The notes under the pieces: generated by a model
Seen by the model: the letters and a program-made list of their open reading frames with translations, nothing else
The model's database searches: none
What the model was told of the DNA's origin: nothing
Shown: one piece after another, positions 59,577-64,000 of the stretch
Layout of the letters: each line of letters opens with the position of its first letter
Numbering within the stretch: position 1 is the stretch's first letter
Made by a program: the position numbers and the translations under genes
Assembly: GCA_963844395.1 (NCBI GenBank)
Contig: CAWJNX010000002.1
Coordinates: 1,178,001 to 1,242,000, forward strand
From: VRUE01 sp963844395
GTDB lineage: Bacteria > Actinomycetota > Thermoleophilia > Solirubrobacterales > 70-9
Direction: 5' to 3'
Length of the DNA: 64,000 bases

Positions 59577-60962
59577 ATGCAGCCCACCGTCTCAGAGCTT
59601 CCCGGCTCCCGTGTCAAAGTCGAGGTCGAGGTCCCGGCCGCCGACGTCGAGCGCGCGGTCAACCGCGCCGCTCGCGCCCTGGCGCGGGAGATGCGGATGC
59701 CCGGTTTCCGCAAGGGCAAAGCGCCGCCGTCGCTGGTGATCCAGCGGCTCGGCTTCGGCGCTGTCTTCGAGGAGGCGATTCGCGAGGCGTTGCCGGAATG
59801 GTTCGAGCGGGCGCTGCTCAGCAGCGGGGTCTCGCCGGTGGGCGACCCGAAGATCGAGATCGTCTCCGCGCCGGAGGCCGAGGGCGAGCCGCTCACCTTC
59901 AAGTTCGAGATCGGAGTGCGGCCGCAGGCGAAGCTGGGCGAGTACAAGGGGCTCGAGGTCGGTCGGCCCGAGCCCGAGGCGCCGGAGGAGATCGTCGACC
60001 GCGAGATCGAGCGGGTCCGCGAGGGCTTCGCCAAGCTCGAGCCGGTCGAGCGCGCCGCCGCCGAGGGCGATGTGCTGCTCGTCGACTTCGAGGGTCTGCT
60101 CGACGGCAGCGCATTCGAGGGCGGCACGGCGACCGACTACCTGCTGGAGCTGGGCAGCGGCCAGCTGATCGAGGGCTTCGAGGAGCAGCTCACGGGGGCG
60201 AGCGCCGGTGAGGCGCGGCAGGTTGAGGTGACCTTTCCCGACGATTACCAAGCCGAACAGCTCGCCGGCCAGGACGCCGTCTTCAAGGTCGAGGTCAAGG
60301 AGGTCCGCGAGAAGGTCCTGCCCGAGCTCGACGACGACTTCGCCGCCGAGGCCTCGGAGTTCGACACGCTGGAGGAGCTGCGCGCCGACATCCGCGAGCG
60401 CCTATCCAAAGTGATGGACGAGCGGGTCGAGCAGGACTTCCGTGTCGCCGCGGTCGACGCCGCCGCCGAGGCGGCAACGGTGGAGATGCCTGACGACCTC
60501 GCCAGCGCCCGGGCGGCAGAGCGCTGGGAGCGGGTCGAGCGCCAGCTCGCCGCGCGCGGCATGAGCCCTGACGCCTACTTGCAGATGCAGGGCAAAACGC
60601 GCGAGGAGATCCTCGAGGAGTCGCGGCCCGATGCCGAGCGGGAGCTTAGGCGCGAGGCGGTCCTGGCCGCGATCGTCGAGGCGGAGGGGATCGAGGCCAC
60701 TGAAGAGGAGATGCTGGAGGCACTGGCCCACCCCGCCGAACACGAGCGCACCACGCCGGAGAAGCTGCTGAAGCGACTGCGCGAGAGCGGCCGCGACGCG
60801 ATGGTTCGCGAGGACATCCGCTTCCGCAAGGCAATCGACCTGGTTGCCGAGGCCGCCAAGCCGATCCCGCTCGAGCAAGCGGAGGCGCGCGAGAAGATCT
60901 GGACGCCGGAGAAGGAGCGCGAGGCGGCGGGAGATCTTTGGACGCCTGGGAGCGACTCCTAG
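59577..60962 (+). CDS. tig: Trigger factor
   Basis: 461 residues, ATG 59577. N-terminal ribosome-binding domain with F-R-K-G-K-A-P (signature G-F-R-x-G-K-x-P), PPIase domain with V-L-L-V-D-F-E-G and E-L-G-S-G-Q-L-I-E-G-F-E-E-Q-L, and a helical C-terminal chaperone domain. Chaperones nascent chains. Usual partner clpP lies two genes on, with a GGDEF gene in between. Confidence 0.95.
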   Translation: MQPTVSELPGSRVKVEVEVPAADVERAVNRAARALAREMRMPGFRKGKAPPSLVIQRLGFGAVFEEAIREALPEWFERALLSSGVSPVGDPKIEIVSAPEAEGEPLTFKFEIGVRPQAKLGEYKGLEVGRPEPEAPEEIVDREIERVREGFAKLEPVERAAAEGDVLLVDFEGLLDGSAFEGGTATDYLLELGSGQLIEGFEEQLTGASAGEARQVEVTFPDDYQAEQLAGQDAVFKVEVKEVREKVLPELDDDFAAEASEFDTLEELRADIRERLSKVMDERVEQDFRVAAVDAAAEAATVEMPDDLASARAAERWERVERQLAARGMSPDAYLQMQGKTREEILEESRPDAERELRREAVLAAIVEAEGIEATEEEMLEALAHPAEHERTTPEKLLKRLRESGRDAMVREDIRFRKAIDLVAEAAKPIPLEQAEAREKIWTPEKEREAAGDLWTPGSDS

Positions 60963-61021
60963 CCGGACGTCGTATTGCAGCGCTACGGCTTCTTGCTCGG
61001 GTGCCGAAAACTTGGTAGAGA

Positions 61022-62324
61022 ATGGAGATGCCTCTATCAAGAGCCTCGTTGCGAGCCGATGGATCCGGCGTCTGGACTCCATCTGTAGCCGTTCTCGTCA
61101 AGCGCCCCCGTGTCGCGCTCACGGTCGCCGCCGGACTGTTCGCGCTGATCCTCCTCCTGCGCTTTGCCACCGGAACCGCCGGCGACGCCGTCTCCTTCCT
61201 CTACCTGATCCCAATCGCCGTGGTGGCCGTCGCGCTGGGCGAGCGTGGCGGCCTGATCGCCGCGACGGTCGCTTTCGTCCTGGCGAGCGGCTGGGCGTTG
61301 GTCGAGGACGTTGACGTCACCCTGCTCGGCTATGTGATCCGCGCCGGTGTCTTCCTTCTGATCGGGGACCTTGTCGGCCGCTTCGCGACCGGCCTGCGCA
61401 CCCTCGAGGCCGAAAGCGCCCGTCACTTCGACCTCTCGCTGGACATGATCTGCATCGCCGGCTTCGACGGTTACTTCAAGCGGGTCAATCCGGCTTTTGA
61501 ACGGATCCTCGGCTATACGGAGGCTGACCTGCTCGGCCGCCCGTTCCTCGACTTCGTCCATCCCGACGATCGCAGGAGCACCGAAGAAGAGGCCTCGGCG
61601 GTATCGGAGGGCGTCGGGACAGTGCAATTCCGCAATCGCTACTTCGACAAGGACGGCGAGGTGCACTGGATCGAGTGGGCTTCGCAGCCGCTCCCTGAGG
61701 AGGAAATGATCTACGCGGTCGCGCGAGATGTAACGGATCGCATGCTTCTGGAGCAGGAACTGCAGCGTCTCTCCAACCACGACTCGCTCACCGGGCTCTT
61801 CAACCGGCGGCGCTTTGAGGAGGAGCTGCGGCGCCAGCTCGCCTACACGCGGCGCTATGGCAGTGGTGGGGCGTTGCTGGTAATCGATGTCGATCGCTTC
61901 AAGCAGATCAACGATTCGCTGGGCCACGCGGCAGGAGACAAGGCGCTGTGTCAGGTGGCGGCGCTGCTTCGCGACAACCTGCGCGGCAGCGACGTCGTCG
62001 CCCGACACGGGGGGCGGCCAGCGGCGACCGAGTGCGGGACCCTTGTCGCGCCCGACCCCGAGGCCGTCGTCGCGCGGCTCGGCGGCGACGAGTTCGTGGT
62101 CCTGCTGCCCGAGGCCGACGAGCAGGACGCCCAGGCCACCGCGGAGCGGCTAGCCGCGACCGTCCGGGAGTTCGACTCTGGACGTCGATGGCAATCGCGT
62201 GAAGCTCGAAGTCAGCATCGGCGTGGCACTTTTCGACGAGTACGGGCGACCGGGGGAGCAAGACCTGCTGGCGGCCGCCGACCGCGCGATGTACTCGGCA
62301 AAGGCCGCCGGGCGGCTTCTATAG
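61022..62324 (+). CDS. PAS-GGDEF diguanylate cyclase, insertion before the active site, one frameshift
   Basis: ATG 61022. Membrane helices (residues 30-110), PAS domain with D-M-I-C-I-A-G-F-D-G-Y-F-K-R-V-N, then GGDEF: H-D-S-L-T-G-L-F-N-R-R and R-L-G-G-D-E-F-V-V-L-L-P. The usual short link before the GGDEF loop has grown: V-V-A-R-H-G-G is followed by about 25 extra residues and then V-V-A-R-L-G-G-D-E-F, so the loop looks partly duplicated. Shift near 62175; the tail D-R-A-M-Y-S-A-K-A-A-G continues to 62324. Would make c-di-GMP. Confidence 0.82.
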
Positions 62325-62334
62325 AGTGCGAGCC

Positions 62335-62919
<585 letters not shown>

Positions 62920-63061
62920 CGCGACGAGCGGGCAACTGATCTGTTCCCGCCTCGCCTTGCGGGGCCGGGCCGCCGATTACGCGTATTTCGGCCCACAGGT
63001 TTTTCAGAATCGGCACAAATGTGGTGCCACTCGCGATTCGCGGCATGGCAGAATCCCGACC

Positions 63062-63568
63062 ATGAGGCGAAGGGGACTGTCTGCACGAGTAGAGCGCCAC
63101 ATGGAGCGCGGCGAGGAGCTGATGGAGCTCAATAGGGCCGCGGCCGATCGCAACACCGAGGCCTTCGGGCGCCTGATGGCCTGCTTCGACCGCCACGAAA
63201 AAGCCTTCGACCGCCACGAAAAGGCCTTCGACCGCCACGAAAAGGCCTTCGAGCGGCATGAGCAGGCCTTCGAGCGGCATGAGGAGACTTTCGATCGCCT
63301 GATGGCGACGCTGGATCGCCACGACAAGAAACTCGACGAACACAGGCTCTTCATCCGCGAGATGAACCTTCGCAACGACAAGGTCGTCCAGCAGATCGTT
63401 CGCGATCACGAGGACTTCATGGCGGACCTGAAGGCGCGGGACGAGCAGGCCGAACGCCGCACCGACGCGATCACCGCCAGGATGGAAGAAGTCACCAAAG
63501 AACAGCGGGCCCAGCGCGAAGCGCTGCTGGCCGTGATCGATCGTCTGCCTCCGACACAGGCCGCCTGA
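63062..63568 (+). CDS. Coiled-coil protein with heptad tandem repeats
   Basis: 168 residues, ATG 63062. Five 21-bp units (63185-63289) encode the heptad F-(D/E)-R-H-E-(K/Q/E)-(A/T), flanked by more irregular heptads, so nearly the whole protein is a long charged coiled coil. No membrane segment. The repeats are almost identical at DNA level, which suggests recent expansion. Function unknown. Confidence 0.7.
   Translation: MRRRGLSARVERHMERGEELMELNRAAADRNTEAFGRLMACFDRHEKAFDRHEKAFDRHEKAFERHEQAFERHEETFDRLMATLDRHDKKLDEHRLFIREMNLRNDKVVQQIVRDHEDFMADLKARDEQAERRTDAITARMEEVTKEQRAQREALLAVIDRLPPTQAA
63185..63289 (+). repeat. Five 21-bp tandem repeats within the coiled-coil gene
   Basis: Units TTCGACCGCCACGAAAA(A/G)GCC at 63185, 63206 and 63227, then TTCGAGCGGCATGAGCAGGCC and a fifth with GAGGAGACT. 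Protein-level period is 7, so each unit adds one heptad. Confidence 0.8.
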
Positions 63569-63589
63569 GCGGGCGGCTCTGCCGGGAGC

Positions 63590-64000
63590 TCAGTCGAGCT
63601 CCAGCTCGTACTCGATCCAAGCCCTGCGCTCGGCGCCGGTCGAGTCGTAGAGGCGCTGGGCCGTCTCGTTGTCCGGGGCAGTCGCCCACTCGAGCCGGTG
63701 GGCGCCGCGTTCGCGGGCTATCTCGGCGCTCGCCTCGATCAGGGCGCGGCCGACTCCCCGGCCGCGCCAACGCTCGTCGACGTACAGGTCGTTCATCAGC
63801 ACGGTCTCGGCCGGGACCAGTGAGGTGAAGTGCCAGTAGAGGCAGGCGTAGCCGGCCAGCTCGTCGCCGCTCCAGGCCCCGAGCAGCATCCCGTCCTCGC
63901 TCGGGGCGACGAAGCGGGCGAAGAAGGAGCGGTTGCGCTCTTCGTCGATCTCGTCGACCTCGTAGAAACGCTGGTAGGCGGCGATCATCGGCAGCAGGGT
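63590..64000 (-). CDS. GNAT acetyltransferase, 5' end outside window
   Basis: Visible part about 137 residues; upstream codons continue in frame beyond ATG 63988 (T-L-L-P-M), so the true start may lie past the edge. GNAT core: V-L-M-N-D-L-Y-V-D-E-R-W-R-G-R-G-V-G-R-A-L (acetyl-CoA loop R-G-R-G-V-G) and R-L-Y-D-S-T-G-A-E-R. Substrate unknown. Confidence 0.85.
   Translation of the reverse strand, partial: TLLPMIAAYQRFYEVDEIDEERNRSFFARFVAPSEDGMLLGAWSGDELAGYACLYWHFTSLVPAETVLMNDLYVDERWRGRGVGRALIEASAEIARERGAHRLEWATAPDNETAQRLYDSTGAERRAWIEYELELD

Noticed and set aside
63185..63289. CRISPR-like tandem repeats
   Set aside because: Units are contiguous without spacers and keep a coding frame of heptads.

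Overview
The window is high-GC, densely packed bacterial DNA. Gene content (caa3-type oxidase assembly genes, MMAB-type cobalamin adenosyltransferase, a two-gene beta-oxidation/alkyl-sulfatase block, many start/stop-overlapping operons, many GTG/TTG starts, tRNAs without encoded CCA) fits an actinobacterium; I think class Thermoleophilia (Solirubrobacterales-like), but that placement is inference. Three tRNAs (Pro-TGG, Arg-TCT, His-GTG) are present; there is no rRNA, CRISPR array or intact mobile element.

Layout. 1-2719 (minus): subunit II and subunit I homologues of cytochrome oxidase followed by ctaB. Both oxidase subunits keep the fold but have lost nearly all metal ligands. 2803-6791: PAP2-type membrane protein, a YbhN/LPG-synthase-like membrane protein, thioredoxin reductase, GreA, a UBP zinc-finger protein. 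6929-13928 (minus): thiolase, class IV aminotransferase, acyl-CoA dehydrogenase, enoyl-CoA hydratase, 3-hydroxyacyl-CoA dehydrogenase and an SDS-type alkyl sulfatase, suggesting use of alkyl sulfates/fatty acids. 14026-19291: peroxiredoxin, Nudix hydrolase, SDR, OsmC, cobalamin adenosyltransferase, DUF1015. 19367-30296: accessory stretch with three tRNAs, MsrA, a large GT-C-like membrane protein, a PIN-domain toxin pair, a subtilase with a propeptide-like small partner, a HigBA-like pair. 31337-41794 (minus): lipid/sterol-like gene set (GMC oxidase, alpha/beta hydrolase, acetoacetate-decarboxylase-like protein, two small membrane proteins, patatin; ring-cleavage dioxygenase and metallophosphoesterase nearby). 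41896-49686: Fic protein, acylphosphatase/LigD-phosphoesterase fusion, NhaA-DsbA fusion, Ser/Thr kinase and a YbdK-type carboxylate-amine ligase. 49700-53734: accessory island with an IS3 remnant, HTH regulators, two tandem 19-residue peptide genes and a further very short ORF with a near-perfect Shine-Dalgarno sequence. 53758-64000: secreted lipase, GH15 glucoamylase/trehalase, CtaG, a spermidine-synthase-like membrane protein, trigger factor, PAS-GGDEF, ClpP, a coiled-coil protein and a GNAT acetyltransferase cut by the window end.

The strongest candidate for something undescribed is the locus at 50221-50836: two tandem paralogous units, each a 19-codon gene with an optimal Shine-Dalgarno sequence, a GC-rich hairpin and a conserved 60-nt box, divergent from a winged-helix regulator across a 34-bp near-perfect palindrome. 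The second is the ligand-less oxidase subunit pair at 343-2719.

Caution on quality: about ten genes are interrupted by single-base shifts, clustered near 3180-4490, 20820-22840 and 55040-57275, and three genes have ACG or ATC where a start codon is expected. These look like consensus errors, and coordinates for these genes span the repaired gene.
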